Virus record (IMG/VR): IMGVR_UViG_3300044617_000450
Span: 1 to 45,882 of that record
DNA from: a virus
DNA: 45,882 nucleotides
Reading direction: 5' to 3' (one strand)
Position numbers and translations under genes: made by a program. Below the pieces are notes generated by a model that ran no database searches, had not been told where the DNA came from, and saw nothing but the letters and a program-made list of their open reading frames with translations. Shown one piece after another: positions 25,874 through 35,318 of the stretch; positions within the stretch are counted from its first letter, which is position 1; each line of letters begins with the position of its first letter.

Positions 25874-28800
25874 ATGCTGAGAGACGTATTTTACTTTGGT
25901 AGTAAGCCAAACGCACATCCAAGAGAAAAACTTGCTAAGAATCTAGAAGATGCCCGTAGCCAGGCTACTACTGAACATTTCTGGATAATTAATGAATTTT
26001 GTGATTACACTAATTTTGAGTGGGATTTTGATTTCGATTTTTTGCCCGATGAAGATGTATGGGCTACAGATCATATCAATGTCTGGCCTAGCATCTATCA
26101 AAAAGATAGCGGCACATGGTTAGTTTCTAGCAATACTAGTAGCCTCATAATCTATCGTAATGATGTCACTACATTAAAACGTAAGAACATCAAGACAGAT
26201 AATTGGATACTGATTGACAAAGTAGATGAAACTTTGTTTGATTTTGGTTGGCATCCGGATCCCACAGACCCTCCCTATATATACCGTTGGGGAAATAAAT
26301 ATCATCCAGTAGAATTGGGTGCGGCACTAGAATACCATGTATCCGGTGCGACAAATATCAAATACATGAAGAGTGTAGTCAATGTATTGCCCGATTGGGA
26401 CCGTTGGGAAATACCTGATTACATCGACAAAAATAGTTTCGACTTTACTTGGAGACCGGATCCAAGAGAACCTGCATTGATTTATGACTTCGGTACTCAA
26501 TGGCACAAAGTAGGCGGCCCGCGTTATGTGTGCGAGAACGCAACAGAAGTAAAATACATAGAAGGAATGCCTGCAAGAGCATTACCTAGACCTCAAGACC
26601 CTAACTGGCATACAGTGAAGGATGTAGAATTAGAACATTTTGATTATACATGGTATCCTAATCCTAATGATCCTCCTTATATCTATGTGTTCGGCAATCA
26701 ATTTCATAAAGCAGAAATCATGCCTAGCATGGAATATCGTATGCCGGGCGGTACAGAAATAAAATACGTCAACGAATGTTGGGGTAGCCTAGCACCTAAT
26801 AAAGATAGATGGAAGATACCTCATAATGTAGATGACACAGGATTCAATTATGCATGGGTTCCTAATCCATATGATCCCCCATACATCTATGAGTTCGGAA
26901 CACAATGGCAGAAGACTGGTGGTCCTAGATATATGATGCCGGACGCTGTTGATATAAAGTATATCGACACACAGCAAGTTAAGAGATTACCCGACATGAC
27001 CAATTGGTCTGTGCCTATAAACATAGACCCAAAGAGTTTTGATTATAGTTGGCATCCAGATGACACAGCACCTCCGTTGGTATATGTGTTCGGTACTCAG
27101 TGGTCAGAGAACGGCGGTCCTGTCTATAAAGTAGAAGGTGGCAAAGATATAAAATATGTCACCGATCAAAAAGCATTTGCTATAGTTGATATGAATAAAT
27201 GGTCTGTGCCTGAAGGCATAGATGCTGATAAGTTTGACTTCAGTTGGCATCCGTCAATCGAAGATAAGCCTTATATCTATCAATTCGGAACACAATGGCA
27301 GAAGACTGGTGGACCTAGATATGTCGTAGAAGGTGCTACAGAAGTCAAGTACGTTGAAATGCCTATCGCAATCAAACTACCTGACCCTAGCAAATTTAAA
27401 ACAATAGGCGATGCCAAGATAGAATCTTTTGATTATAGTTGGCATCCAGATGACACAGCACCTCCTTACGTTTATCAGTTCGGTAATCATCTTTATGATG
27501 CAGAGATCATGCCTACTATTGAATATGTAGTAGAAGGTGCGCAACACGTAAAGTACATTAATAACGTCAAGGCAAAATTAGCGGCTGATAAATCTAAGTG
27601 GATAGTTCCTGATGGTATAGATGATACAGGTTTTGATTATAGTTGGGTACCTAATCCTAAAGAACCTGCATACATGTATGTTGCCGGCACACAACATCAG
27701 AAGACAGGCGGTCCTAAATATTTCGTTCCCGGTGCTACTGAGATCAAGTATATTGAACAAAAAGTAAAGAAGTTACCTAACAAGGATAAGTTCACAGTAC
27801 TAGGAGATGTATCTATATCAGACTTTGATTATAGTTGGCATCCTGATGATACTGATCCTCCGTACATTTATCATTTCGGAAACAATTTCTATGATGCAGA
27901 GATCATGCCTACTGTTGAATACAGGGCTGAATTTGCGGCGCACACAAAATATGTCAACGACATAAAAGCAAAACTAGCACCCATGAAACATAGGTGGTTG
28001 ATACCGGCTGGTATAGACGATACTGGTTTCGATTATAGTTGGGTACCTAATCCCAAAGACCCGCCCTATAATTATCAAGTTGGTACACAACATCAGAAGA
28101 CAGGTGGTCCTCGCTATGAGATGGAGAACGCTACCGGTACGAAATACTTAGAGAAGAGAGTTAGAAAACTAGCAGACAAATCTAAGTTCATAGTCATCAA
28201 CGATTACTTGATAGAAGAATTTGATTGGTCTTGGCATCCAGACGATACGGCGCCCCCATATGTTTACGTGTTCGGTAATCAACATCATCTAGGTGAAGTG
28301 ATGCCTACAGTTGAGTATCACATAGAAGGTGCTACTACACGCAATTACTTAGAAAAACCTAAAGCAATATTAGCGCAAGACAAACGTAACTGGGTTATAC
28401 CTAAGAATATTGACATTAGCGAATTCGACTTTAGTTGGAAGCCTGATCCAGGCGATCCCCCGTATATCTATCGTTTCGGTACACAATGGCAGAAGACCGG
28501 CGGACCGTCTTATAACGTAGAAAAAGCGACAGAGATCAAATATGTTTCCGGTTCTAAGGCTAGATTCTTACCTAATCCTAAGGATCCTAGATGGAAAGTT
28601 CCAGAGAACGTGGATGCTACAGGATTTGATTATAGTTGGCATCCTGATACTACTGAAAGACCTTATATCTATCAGTTCGGTACTCAGTGGCAGAAGACTA
28701 ATGGTCCTCGTTACGTCATGCCTGGCGCTACTGATGTGAAGTATGTACCAGACAATAAAGTGAGAGCATTAGTCGACGGGTCTAATTGGGAGATTCCTGA

Positions 28801-31800
28801 TAACATCGACATCGATGCATTTGATTTTAGTTGGCATCCCGATTCATCGGCACCTCCTTTGATTTATCAGTTCGGTACTCAGTGGCAGAAGACGGGCGGC
28901 CCTCGTTATGTTCATCCTGATGCGAATGCTGATACAAAGGTGATGTATGTCAATGAGCAAAAAGCAAGACGCTTGCCTAATAAAGAAAACTGGCTGTTGC
29001 CTAATAACATCGATCCTTCTGGCGTAGATTTTAGTTGGCACCCCGATGATACAGAAGAACCATATATCTATCAGTTCGGAACACAGTGGCATGATCGCGG
29101 CGGTCCTAAGTATACTGTGCCAAATGCTAAGACATACAAATATATCAGCACGATAGTAGGTAAGACAGTACCAGACAAAACTAACTTTGATATGCTATTG
29201 CCTATCGATGAAGATAGTTTTGATTTTAGTTGGGTACCGCATCCATTCGATCCCCCGTACATTTATCAGTTTGGTAATCAGTGGAACGGTCCTGAGTTAG
29301 AACCTACTGTAGAATACAGAGTAGCAGGTGCAACAGAAGTAAAACATATTCATGAAGTCAAGGCGAAGGTATTGCCCGACAGCCGTCGCTGGAACATACT
29401 GCATGATATCAAGCAAAATAGTTTTGATTTTAGTTGGAGACCTAACCCTACAGACCCTCCGTATATCTATGTGTTCGGTAATAATCAGTATCCTGCTGAG
29501 AAGATGCCTACACTTGAATATAGGATTCAGGGTGCTACAGAACACAAGTACATGGATAATATGGTCGCAGAATTAGCGCCTATGACAGATCGTTGGAACA
29601 TATTGATTCCTATAGATGAGACTAAGTTTGATTTTGGTTGGCATCCGGATCCAGGTGATCCACCTTATATCTATGTGTTCGGCAACCAATGGCATAAAGC
29701 AGAAGTCGAACCTACAATACAATATAAAGTAGGTGATGCTACAGAAATCAAGTATGTGCATGAGATGATAGCGCACGTATTACCTGATATGTCCAAATGG
29801 GCTATACCAGATAATATTAATTTGAGCAGTTTTGATTTCACTTGGAGACCAGATCCAAAGAGTCCTCCATATGTTTATGAATTTGCTACTATATGGAATA
29901 ATCGTGGCGGTCCTAGATACACAGTAGATACTGATGTAGATTTTAAATATATCGAAAATATCAAAGCAGAGACTAAAGCCACTAGAAAGAACTGGGTCAT
30001 ACCAGATGATGTCAACGTAGAAGACTTTGACTTTAGTTGGGTACCGCATCCAGAAGCACCTCCTTATATCTATCAGTTCGGTACATTAGTCAATGATAAC
30101 GACGGTCCTAGATACGAGACTGTAAATAACAACAGCGAGATAGTGAGATTGCCTCGCGTGTATAGACGTTACGATTATCTTGAAGAGATCGTAGAAGAGA
30201 AAGAGATTCCTAAGTATGTCATATACTCAGTACTTGAAGACTTAGTGAAAGAACATCCTGATGAGATTTTCTGGGCGATACGTGACAACATCGATTATAC
30301 TAAGTTCGATTTTAGTTGGCGACCAAACATTGAACAGGCGCGCTATGTGCATGTGTTTGGTAGCCCCGACTCTGAATCTACACAGACATACTTTGTCTCG
30401 GGACCTATGTATATGCAAGGTCATAAAGATTTAAACTTTGTCGAACAGGGCAAGAAGTTAGATGAAGAATATCTTGCTACGTTGTTCAAACCGAGCGATA
30501 TGTTTTTTGTAGACAGGGGTAATACTGAAGTCAAAGAAAGATTTGAAGCATTACGTGCTAAGTATCCTAACATACAAAAGACACGTTTCTTGAATAGTTG
30601 GGTAGATACTATAAATCGTTGCATAAACAGATCCAACACAGACCTATGTTGGATATTGAATAGCGAATATGATTATAGTGACTTCAACTTCAACTATTAT
30701 CCAAACGAATGGCAGATAAAGATGGTTCATGTGTTCGGTACTCAGTGGAGTCACTGGGGCAACACATACATGGTCAACAAGAACACTTTTGCCGAAGATA
30801 CCAAGTACATCAAGATCATTGAACATCTAAGCAACTTGAATTTCGTTAAGGATCGTAAAGCATTAGCGACTAATAATCTATATGATATTATATTAATCGA
30901 TCACGGCAATTCGGATCTTGATGAAGTTAAAGAAAAACTCACTAAAAAATCATGCGGTAAGAATATATCTGTAGTCAAGTATGATAAGAATTACTTAAAC
31001 ACTATCAAGTCAGTAATCAATTCATTACCCGAGAAAAAAGATCATTATGTTTGGTTATGTTCAAGCATATGCGAGTATGATAACTTCCATTTTAGTTTCA
31101 TCACTGACCCTTTCGCAAGAGATAACTTACACGTATTCCCTAGCGATAGTCAAAAGTTCGGTGATACATTCTTGTTAGATGTCAATACTACCAGAACAGT
31201 TATAGACAATTTAGAAAAACTACAACTATATCCTAAGGTTGCATACATCCCTCAAGTCAAAGCGAAGAGATTACCTGCTCCTGTGATTGAAGTAGATTCA
31301 GATACACATGTTAATGCACTAGACGTTGACTTCACGTTCCCCTATATGATATTTGCTACTGAAGATGTAGAAACAAAGAACGAAGAGCAGATCAGTTTAT
31401 GGGATGATGAAAGCAAAACTATATTCGTGACTAGCACCGGTGCTAGCCGCATCATAGTTCCTAAAGAAGCAAGGGATGTCGTGAAGAAAGAACTTTACGA
31501 TTATCCATATATCAAGACTGCTAGCAAGTTAGGTAAATCTAAGCCACTTGATATCGTATTTCTCAGCAACGGTGAAATGTGCGCAGACGAAAATTACGAA
31601 CACTTGCTAGCAGTCACTAAAGGTTTAGGTAATCGCATCGTTCGTGTTGACGGCGTTGATGGTCGTGTTCAAGGTTATCATGCCGCACTAGAAGCAAGTG
31701 AGACTCAGTGGGCTTTCACTGTGTTTGCTAAACTTAAAGTCAACACAAAGTTTGACTGGGGTTGGCAACCAGACAGATTGCAGATACCTAAGCATTATAT

Positions 31801-32215
31801 CTTCCATGCAAAGAATCCTGTCAATGGATTAGAGTACGGACACCAGGGAATGATCGCATACAACAAGAAACTGACATTAGCAAATGAAGGTAAAGGATTA
31901 GACTTCACACTAGACGATCCGCATGAGACTGTAGAGATACTAAGCGGAACTGCTACTTTCAATACTGATCCATATAGCACTTGGCGTACTGCTTTCCGCG
32001 AAGTAATCAAGTTACAGTCTGACTATACTGATGTTGCTGAACAACGATTAAATACTTGGTTGACGGTAGCAGAAGGAGAGTTCGCCGAAAGTTGTTTACA
32101 AGGGGCGAAGGATGCTGTAGAGTATTATGACAATGTGATGGGAGACATTGAAGAGTTGAAGAAATCTTACGAATGGGCCTGGCTCAAAGACTACTACAGA
32201 AGCAAATACAAATAA
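25874..32215 (+). CDS. Giant repeat protein with glycosyltransferase-like modules
   Basis: 2113 residues. Roughly residues 110-1500 hold about 21 repeats averaging 68 residues, centred on FDFSWHPDPxDPPYIYxFG. Two alternating kinds occur: FGTQWQKTGGPRY and FGNxxxxAEIMPTxEY. Residues 1-110 and about 1530-1800 carry three diverged, longer modules (DMFFVDRG, YDIILIDHG and WILN/VWLC blocks with the same F-x-F-x-W/Y-x-P centre). Residues 1891-2113 match the glycosyltransferase-like protein at 7584 (VDGVDG, HAALEAS, NGLEYGHQGM, WRTAFREVIKL). So the repeats look like amplified centres of a GT-like fold. No signal peptide or membrane segment. A role as a scaffold, elongated adhesin or substrate binder is inference; activity seems lost where the DGDN is missing. 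Confidence 0.7.
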   Translation: MLRDVFYFGSKPNAHPREKLAKNLEDARSQATTEHFWIINEFCDYTNFEWDFDFDFLPDEDVWATDHINVWPSIYQKDSGTWLVSSNTSSLIIYRNDVTTLKRKNIKTDNWILIDKVDETLFDFGWHPDPTDPPYIYRWGNKYHPVELGAALEYHVSGATNIKYMKSVVNVLPDWDRWEIPDYIDKNSFDFTWRPDPREPALIYDFGTQWHKVGGPRYVCENATEVKYIEGMPARALPRPQDPNWHTVKDVELEHFDYTWYPNPNDPPYIYVFGNQFHKAEIMPSMEYRMPGGTEIKYVNECWGSLAPNKDRWKIPHNVDDTGFNYAWVPNPYDPPYIYEFGTQWQKTGGPRYMMPDAVDIKYIDTQQVKRLPDMTNWSVPINIDPKSFDYSWHPDDTAPPLVYVFGTQWSENGGPVYKVEGGKDIKYVTDQKAFAIVDMNKWSVPEGIDADKFDFSWHPSIEDKPYIYQFGTQWQKTGGPRYVVEGATEVKYVEMPIAIKLPDPSKFKTIGDAKIESFDYSWHPDDTAPPYVYQFGNHLYDAEIMPTIEYVVEGAQHVKYINNVKAKLAADKSKWIVPDGIDDTGFDYSWVPNPKEPAYMYVAGTQHQKTGGPKYFVPGATEIKYIEQKVKKLPNKDKFTVLGDVSISDFDYSWHPDDTDPPYIYHFGNNFYDAEIMPTVEYRAEFAAHTKYVNDIKAKLAPMKHRWLIPAGIDDTGFDYSWVPNPKDPPYNYQVGTQHQKTGGPRYEMENATGTKYLEKRVRKLADKSKFIVINDYLIEEFDWSWHPDDTAPPYVYVFGNQHHLGEVMPTVEYHIEGATTRNYLEKPKAILAQDKRNWVIPKNIDISEFDFSWKPDPGDPPYIYRFGTQWQKTGGPSYNVEKATEIKYVSGSKARFLPNPKDPRWKVPENVDATGFDYSWHPDTTERPYIYQFGTQWQKTNGPRYVMPGATDVKYVPDNKVRALVDGSNWEIPDNIDIDAFDFSWHPDSSAPPLIYQFGTQWQKTGGPRYVHPDANADTKVMYVNEQKARRLPNKENWLLPNNIDPSGVDFSWHPDDTEEPYIYQFGTQWHDRGGPKYTVPNAKTYKYISTIVGKTVPDKTNFDMLLPIDEDSFDFSWVPHPFDPPYIYQFGNQWNGPELEPTVEYRVAGATEVKHIHEVKAKVLPDSRRWNILHDIKQNSFDFSWRPNPTDPPYIYVFGNNQYPAEKMPTLEYRIQGATEHKYMDNMVAELAPMTDRWNILIPIDETKFDFGWHPDPGDPPYIYVFGNQWHKAEVEPTIQYKVGDATEIKYVHEMIAHVLPDMSKWAIPDNINLSSFDFTWRPDPKSPPYVYEFATIWNNRGGPRYTVDTDVDFKYIENIKAETKATRKNWVIPDDVNVEDFDFSWVPHPEAPPYIYQFGTLVNDNDGPRYETVNNNSEIVRLPRVYRRYDYLEEIVEEKEIPKYVIYSVLEDLVKEHPDEIFWAIRDNIDYTKFDFSWRPNIEQARYVHVFGSPDSESTQTYFVSGPMYMQGHKDLNFVEQGKKLDEEYLATLFKPSDMFFVDRGNTEVKERFEALRAKYPNIQKTRFLNSWVDTINRCINRSNTDLCWILNSEYDYSDFNFNYYPNEWQIKMVHVFGTQWSHWGNTYMVNKNTFAEDTKYIKIIEHLSNLNFVKDRKALATNNLYDIILIDHGNSDLDEVKEKLTKKSCGKNISVVKYDKNYLNTIKSVINSLPEKKDHYVWLCSSICEYDNFHFSFITDPFARDNLHVFPSDSQKFGDTFLLDVNTTRTVIDNLEKLQLYPKVAYIPQVKAKRLPAPVIEVDSDTHVNALDVDFTFPYMIFATEDVETKNEEQISLWDDESKTIFVTSTGASRIIVPKEARDVVKKELYDYPYIKTASKLGKSKPLDIVFLSNGEMCADENYEHLLAVTKGLGNRIVRVDGVDGRVQGYHAALEASETQWAFTVFAKLKVNTKFDWGWQPDRLQIPKHYIFHAKNPVNGLEYGHQGMIAYNKKLTLANEGKGLDFTLDDPHETVEILSGTATFNTDPYSTWRTAFREVIKLQSDYTDVAEQRLNTWLTVAEGEFAESCLQGAKDAVEYYDNVMGDIEELKKSYEWAWLKDYYRSKYK
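26238..30400 (+). repeat. Coding tandem repeat, about 21 units of roughly 205 bases
   Basis: Within the giant gene the sequence gattttagttggcatcc and close variants return on average every 200 or so bases, from about 26238 to 30320. Units vary at many third positions, so this is an old, diverged protein repeat and not a recent DNA duplication. Two unit types alternate irregularly. The reading frame is never broken, which shows selection on the protein. Confidence 0.8.
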
Positions 32216-32230
32216 TACGAGGTCATTATC

Positions 32231-32614
32231 ATGGCAGTGTTTCACAAGCATCTGATCATACGAGCAGAAATTAAAAAACCGCCCCTAACTGAAGCAGAAG
32301 CAAAAACTTGGATGACGAATCTGATAGAAAAGATTGATATGAAGATAATGATGGGACCATATGCTAAGTATCTTGATGTCAAGGGCAATCGCGGCATCAC
32401 TTGCGTGGCAATCATTGAGACTAGCCATCTAGCAATGCATGTTTGGGATGAGACTGATCCTGCATTGATGCAACTTGATGTATACACATGCGGACAGTTG
32501 GATCCGTATCATGTAGTAGAAGCATTGAAAGTCTGGGATCCAGTTAAAGTCGAGATGAAGTATCTTGATCGTGAACATGGTCTCAGCGAGATTCCATTAG
32601 AAAAGTATAAATAA
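32231..32614 (+). CDS. speD: S-adenosylmethionine decarboxylase-like pyruvoyl enzyme (SpeH/SpeD type)
   Basis: 127 residues, the length of bacterial class 1 AdoMetDC. CVAIIETSHLAMHVWDE aligns with the family site ISESHLTIHTYPE: Ser65 would become the pyruvoyl group, His70 is the processing His, and C87 in VYTCGQLD matches the conserved Cys in the FTCG motif. The residue before the Ser is Thr instead of Glu. AdoMetDC makes decarboxylated SAM for spermidine. Phage members of this family are reported to include arginine and ornithine decarboxylases, so the substrate is open. A GAGGT Shine-Dalgarno precedes it and a late TATAAATA lies at its stop. Confidence 0.75.
   Translation: MAVFHKHLIIRAEIKKPPLTEAEAKTWMTNLIEKIDMKIMMGPYAKYLDVKGNRGITCVAIIETSHLAMHVWDETDPALMQLDVYTCGQLDPYHVVEALKVWDPVKVEMKYLDREHGLSEIPLEKYK
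32606..32613 (+). promoter_or_regulatory. Perfect T4-type late box TATAAATA
   Basis: Exact match to the T4 late promoter consensus, at the end of the decarboxylase gene. It could transcribe the 25-aa frame and the methyltransferase gene. Confidence 0.6.
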
Positions 32615-32657
32615 TCACAGCCGCCCTACCTTCTGGTGTAAGGTTTGTCGCACAGCG

Positions 32658-32735
32658 ATGGCTATAAGTAGGATCAAGGCATCTGCAGGTGCTAGAGATA
32701 AACCAGAATTTCTTGACAAATACGAATATCTATAG
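32658..32735 (+). CDS. Possible 25-aa microprotein
   Basis: A 25-residue frame, MAISRIKASAGARD and then KPEFLDKYEYL, lies between the decarboxylase and methyltransferase genes. It is 45 bases downstream of a perfect TATAAATA late box. Composition is protein-like and basic in its first half. No clear Shine-Dalgarno precedes it, and its last 23 bases coincide with the promoter of the next gene, so it may equally be a chance frame. Confidence 0.25.
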   Translation: MAISRIKASAGARDKPEFLDKYEYL

Positions 32736-32741
32736 TATACT
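32713..32741 (+). promoter_or_regulatory. Consensus sigma70-type promoter of the methyltransferase gene
   Basis: TTGACA at 32713, a 17-base spacer and TATACT at 32736-32741. Predicted transcription start coincides with the ATG at 32748, implying a leaderless transcript. Confidence 0.75.
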
Positions 32742-32747
32742 ATCTAC

Positions 32748-34028
32748 ATGATAGTTCCAGCAATCGTAAATTATTTCCAAAATCATAGTGATGCCAGGGG
32801 AATACCCAATATCACTAACAGTGATTGGCTGAGTTTCATACAGCAATCTGAACAAAAAGATATCAAGGATAGTTTGGCAGAGTATGTGACGGCTAATAAT
32901 ATTCCTTTTCCTGCAAAGGAAATCAGTTATGACGAGTTCATGGATCTATTTCTCAGATTTGTGAATACATCAATGTTGGGTGAATATAAAGATTTTGACA
33001 TTGTGTTAGAGAAAGTTGATTACAAATACAAGTATAGCGATAACCCGCTGGGTGTGATCGATAAGAGTCACGCATATAATGCCGTGAGCAATTACTTCCA
33101 ACAATTGAATCGTATGAAGTGTGGTAGCAATCTTGTTGACAGTCCATATGACATATGGACGAACAAAGATAAACTCAGTAAGATGAATTGGCATTTCTGG
33201 CGACTAGGCGCCTTAGGCAAAAGTGATATCAACGATAGCACGTTTCGCAGTGGCTTTCGCATAGGTACATATACTGCCACACAATTCAAACCCAATGTCG
33301 CTAAAGCGTTATACGAAAAGCATAATGCACATAAAGTATTAGACACAAGTTGTGGTTGGGGTGATAGACTAGCAGGTTTTTATGCTACGAAATCTACAGA
33401 ATTATATGTAGGGTGTGATCCTAATCCTGAGGTGTATAACGCATATAAAGATCAATGTGCCGAATATGAAAAACTATTGGGATGTAGTAATCCTGTGTTA
33501 TGTGATAATGGTGATCACTTTATATGCACAGGCACTAAGCAGGTCATCATATACAATCTTCCTAGCGAAGATGTTAACTGGAAACTATATGCGAACACGT
33601 TTGACTTTTATTTTACGAGTCCTCCTTATTTTGAGACTGAGCGTTATGCCAGTAATAACAGTGCAACACAGAGTTGGAGCCGTTATCCTACGTTCGATAG
33701 TTGGAAGCATGATTTCTTTTTCAAAGTGAATAGATTAGTTTGGGATACATTGTTAGATGATGCATTTATGATGATAAACATCATAGAACCTAGAATCAAC
33801 AATGGTACTAGATTGAATCTATGTGATGATATGGTAGACGATATACTGTCATATCCAAACGCACATTATCTAGGAAAGATTGGTATGCGTATGCAAGCAA
33901 GACCTCACGCTATCGTAGAAGCAGATAAAAATAGCATTTTCATAGAACCTATATGGGTATTTCGAAAAAACAATAATCAATATCTAGATGCTAAACCTTT
34001 TGACATGCTATTCGATATGAGTAAATAA
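32748..34028 (+). CDS. SAM-dependent DNA methyltransferase, probable N-methylating type
   Basis: 426 residues. Motif I-like LDTSCGWGDRLAGF is at 198-211 and the catalytic-loop SPPY (TSPPYFETERYAS) is at 291-294, the order found in N4-cytosine and some N6-adenine methyltransferases. The N-terminal 190 residues lack a known motif and may recognise DNA. NIIEPRINNG near residue 345 resembles a late motif. The ATG lies only 6 bases after the -10 box of a consensus promoter, so the transcript could be leaderless; an in-frame stop 12 bases upstream excludes an earlier start. It may protect phage DNA from restriction, with the target site unknown. Confidence 0.7.
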   Translation: MIVPAIVNYFQNHSDARGIPNITNSDWLSFIQQSEQKDIKDSLAEYVTANNIPFPAKEISYDEFMDLFLRFVNTSMLGEYKDFDIVLEKVDYKYKYSDNPLGVIDKSHAYNAVSNYFQQLNRMKCGSNLVDSPYDIWTNKDKLSKMNWHFWRLGALGKSDINDSTFRSGFRIGTYTATQFKPNVAKALYEKHNAHKVLDTSCGWGDRLAGFYATKSTELYVGCDPNPEVYNAYKDQCAEYEKLLGCSNPVLCDNGDHFICTGTKQVIIYNLPSEDVNWKLYANTFDFYFTSPPYFETERYASNNSATQSWSRYPTFDSWKHDFFFKVNRLVWDTLLDDAFMMINIIEPRINNGTRLNLCDDMVDDILSYPNAHYLGKIGMRMQARPHAIVEADKNSIFIEPIWVFRKNNNQYLDAKPFDMLFDMSK

Positions 34029-34032
34029 CAGT

Positions 34033-34155
34033 ATGGATAAAACAGAACTGACATTAAAAATAGGTATGTTGGCATTGGGTGCATATATTCTCAGCCATCT
34101 TTTATATAAATTAGCACTAGAAGTCTGGTGCATCGCATACGGATTGATATACTGA
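34033..34155 (+). CDS. 40-aa single-span membrane peptide
   Basis: A 40-residue protein starting 4 bases after the methyltransferase stop. Residues 10-38 (MLALGAYILSHLLYKLALEVW) are hydrophobic and could span the membrane once, with an N-terminal charged MDKTELTLK. It ends just 2 bases before the ATG of the next gene. Small membrane peptides are common in phages, for example as inhibitors or holin-like helpers, but no function can be named from this sequence. Confidence 0.5.
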   Translation: MDKTELTLKIGMLALGAYILSHLLYKLALEVWCIAYGLIY

Positions 34156-34157
34156 TC

Positions 34158-35240
34158 ATGAAGTATTGGCGCGTCAATATGTGGAACTTGTGTCCTTGCC
34201 CTAACCCTGAGTCGGGCTTCATGGACGACAAGATGTACGATGAGTATATAGAAAAACTAAAGCACGAAGATTACGATGGTGTGATATTATTCTGCCATAC
34301 AGAATTCGAACATTATAATATTCCTAGATATAAAGAGATCATTGATATCACCCGTGAGAGAAACCTCAAGGTCTATGCTATCATGGGAGTGGATCATGAC
34401 TACGAGAACACTCCTGAGCATGTAGAGATCATATCGTGGCCTTCTAATTTTTGCCGCGAGACACTAGAACAATTATTACACTGGTATAACAATGGTAGAA
34501 GGAATATTGATTCTATCGATAAGATTTTGATCAAGAACCTTGATGATCTAGAATACAAATATCATTTTGTATATCTAAATGGTAAGAGCCATATATGGAG
34601 ATCGTTATTGCTTGATACTGTAGCCAAACATGATCTATTAAAATATAGCGCATACTCCTGGCATGCAGAGTATACAGGTAATCCTCCATACCCTTTCAAG
34701 TATTATAATGGTGCTAAGAAAGTATTAGACAATCAGTTCGCAGAAAGCAAAGACCAAGGCTGGATGCCAAAAGAGTATTATGAATCTTTCTTTCAGTTAG
34801 TCCCCGAGTCTACACTAAAAACATTATTCATCACAGAAAAGTCTATGGTACCTTTGATCGTAGGCAAACCTTTCTTGGTCGCAGGTAGAAAAGGTATCAA
34901 TAGAAAAATCGAAAGTCTAGGCTTTAAACTTTACGATGAATTGTTTGACTATAGTTTTGATGACATAGAAAACACAGAGCAAAGATATGATGCTATCTGT
35001 GAACAAGTTAAAAAGATATGCGAAATACCACTAGAAAAATGTAAAGAGTTTAATTCTATATTGCAGGACAAGATAACTTACAATAGAAACAAAGCGATTG
35101 AACTTGCATACGACCCAAACCAAATGCCTGAACTTGCTAGACAGGTCATCAAGCATTATGATGATACGGGCGAAAAGATCGATTGGTGGTTGATAGAGAC
35201 CGAGCGCAGATTGCGTGACATTAAAAACAAGTATTTTTGA
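34158..35240 (+). CDS. Glycosyltransferase-like protein, diverged relative of those at 17487 and 20840
   Basis: 360 residues from the ATG at 34158, which is chosen because an upstream frame start at 34128 would overlap the 40-aa peptide. The C-terminal block LFITEKSMVPLIVGKPFLVAG, then IESLGFKLYDELFDYSFDD, follows the pattern SEKIxKPxxxxxPF...GYKTFHPYINESYDDE of the two paralogues. Residues 1-100 contain GVILFCHTEF and VYAIMGVDHDYEN, plausible Rossmann strands. The assignment to a GT-B-like enzyme rests on that shared block. Its acceptor is unknown. It is the last gene before a promoter region. Confidence 0.45.
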   Translation: MKYWRVNMWNLCPCPNPESGFMDDKMYDEYIEKLKHEDYDGVILFCHTEFEHYNIPRYKEIIDITRERNLKVYAIMGVDHDYENTPEHVEIISWPSNFCRETLEQLLHWYNNGRRNIDSIDKILIKNLDDLEYKYHFVYLNGKSHIWRSLLLDTVAKHDLLKYSAYSWHAEYTGNPPYPFKYYNGAKKVLDNQFAESKDQGWMPKEYYESFFQLVPESTLKTLFITEKSMVPLIVGKPFLVAGRKGINRKIESLGFKLYDELFDYSFDDIENTEQRYDAICEQVKKICEIPLEKCKEFNSILQDKITYNRNKAIELAYDPNQMPELARQVIKHYDDTGEKIDWWLIETERRLRDIKNKYF

Positions 35241-35252
35241 CCCAAAATATCT

Positions 35253-35289
35253 TTACAATCAAGCCCGAAACAGATAGTATCATAAATAC
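35253..35289 (+). promoter_or_regulatory. Promoter region of the His-rich gene
   Basis: TTTACA, 17 bases, TAGTAT, followed by a late-type CATAAATAC at 35281-35289. The gene may therefore be read both early and late. Confidence 0.5.
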
Positions 35290-35318
35290 TTAGTAGGCTT
35301 GTCCTATAGGAGAACAAT

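Larger units (their letters stand above)
32614..32747 (+). other. Noncoding or regulatory gap with small hairpins
   Basis: 134 bases with two small hairpins (ACCTT/AAGGT at 32628-32644; TCGC/GCGA at 32648-32658), the possible 25-aa frame and a sigma70-type promoter. No tRNA fold was found. Confidence 0.4.

Noticed and set aside
26238-30400. Long regular repeat that might be a CRISPR-like or satellite array
   Set aside because: Units are diverged at third positions, stay in frame and encode a conserved protein motif, so it is a coding repeat.
33415-33729. 104-codon frame on the + strand
   Set aside because: Out-of-frame shadow of the methyltransferase gene covering its SPPY region; no start signal.
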